In this document: piece after piece, positions 5,383 through 5,456 of the stretch | Position numbering within the stretch: position 1 is the first letter of the stretch | Layout of the letters: each line of letters opens with the position of its first letter | Source: Gemmatimonadota bacterium | GTDB lineage: Bacteria > Gemmatimonadota > Gemmatimonadetes > Gemmatimonadales > Gemmatimonadaceae | Direction of reading: 5' to 3' | Assembly: GCA_003222065.1 (NCBI GenBank) | Contig: QHUV01000374.1 | Coordinates: forward strand, 1 to 5,456 | DNA: 5,456 nt | The notes under the pieces: generated by a model | What the model saw: the letters and a program-made list of their open reading frames with translations, nothing else | Databases searched by the model: none | What the model was told of the DNA's origin: nothing | Position numbers and translations under genes: made by a program

Positions 5383-5456
5383 TCGAAAACGGACCTTCAC
5401 CTCAAGCGAGCATCAGGCGCCGACTGCCGCCTTCCCCTGCCGTGTTGCGCAGCGCA

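Larger units (their letters stand above)
5155..5456. other. 302-base gene-free tail
   Basis: No gene is supportable here. The stretch holds a two-unit 7-bp repeat (5157-5170) and a long imperfect hairpin (about 5175-5382). After the hairpin, the minus strand could hold the last codons of a convergent gene, since all three minus frames enter from the right edge and meet a stop between about 5397 and 5415. The piece is too short to choose a frame or to claim a gene. Confidence 0.6.

Noticed and set aside
5397..5456. C-terminal end of a convergent minus-strand gene
   Set aside because: All three minus frames end in this stretch, each with fewer than 20 codons visible, so no frame can be chosen.

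Overview
The window is high-GC bacterial chromosomal DNA. It most resembles Gemmatimonadota, with Acidobacteriota as the main alternative. The strongest sign is a PadR-type regulator placed one base ahead of a permease of the 'acidobacterial duplicated orphan permease' (ADOP, MacB/FtsX-like) family, a pairing these phyla carry in many copies. The lineage is inferred from gene content and recalled family sequences, not from a marker gene or a search.

Layout. (1) Positions 1-1347, minus strand: the N-terminal 449 residues of a secreted YncE/YVTN-type beta-propeller protein. The gene runs off the left edge and probably continues into an alkaline-phosphatase-type phosphoesterase domain. (2) A 119-base divergent gap. 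(3) 1467-1823, plus strand: a minimal stand-alone SET-domain protein (putative lysine methyltransferase) with a TTG start. (4) 1892-2191, plus: a 99-residue protein with one membrane segment and a coiled coil, started by a clear ribosome binding site. (5) 2192-2371: a regulatory gap holding a predicted promoter overlapped by a perfect 42-bp palindrome, then a 7-bp tandem repeat. (6) 2372-2713, plus: the PadR-family regulator. (7) 2715-5154, plus: an ADOP permease gene that is broken. Its first 315 codons are in one frame and its last 502 in another, and the conserved stretch carrying the second membrane segment is missing at the join. (8) 5155-5456: no supportable gene, but a roughly 208-bp imperfect hairpin.

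How the parts work together. PadR probably binds the 42-bp palindrome and so controls its own promoter and, through the nearly overlapping stop and start, the permease. The permease can no longer be made as one protein, so the regulatory module seems to have outlived its target, unless the break is an assembly error. The SET and coiled-coil genes share a strand and could be co-transcribed, but nothing shows a functional link.

Nothing here amounts to a clearly new multi-gene system. The observations most worth checking are the permease deletion at a 13-nt stretch of apparent microhomology, the perfect operator-like palindrome, and the long downstream hairpin.
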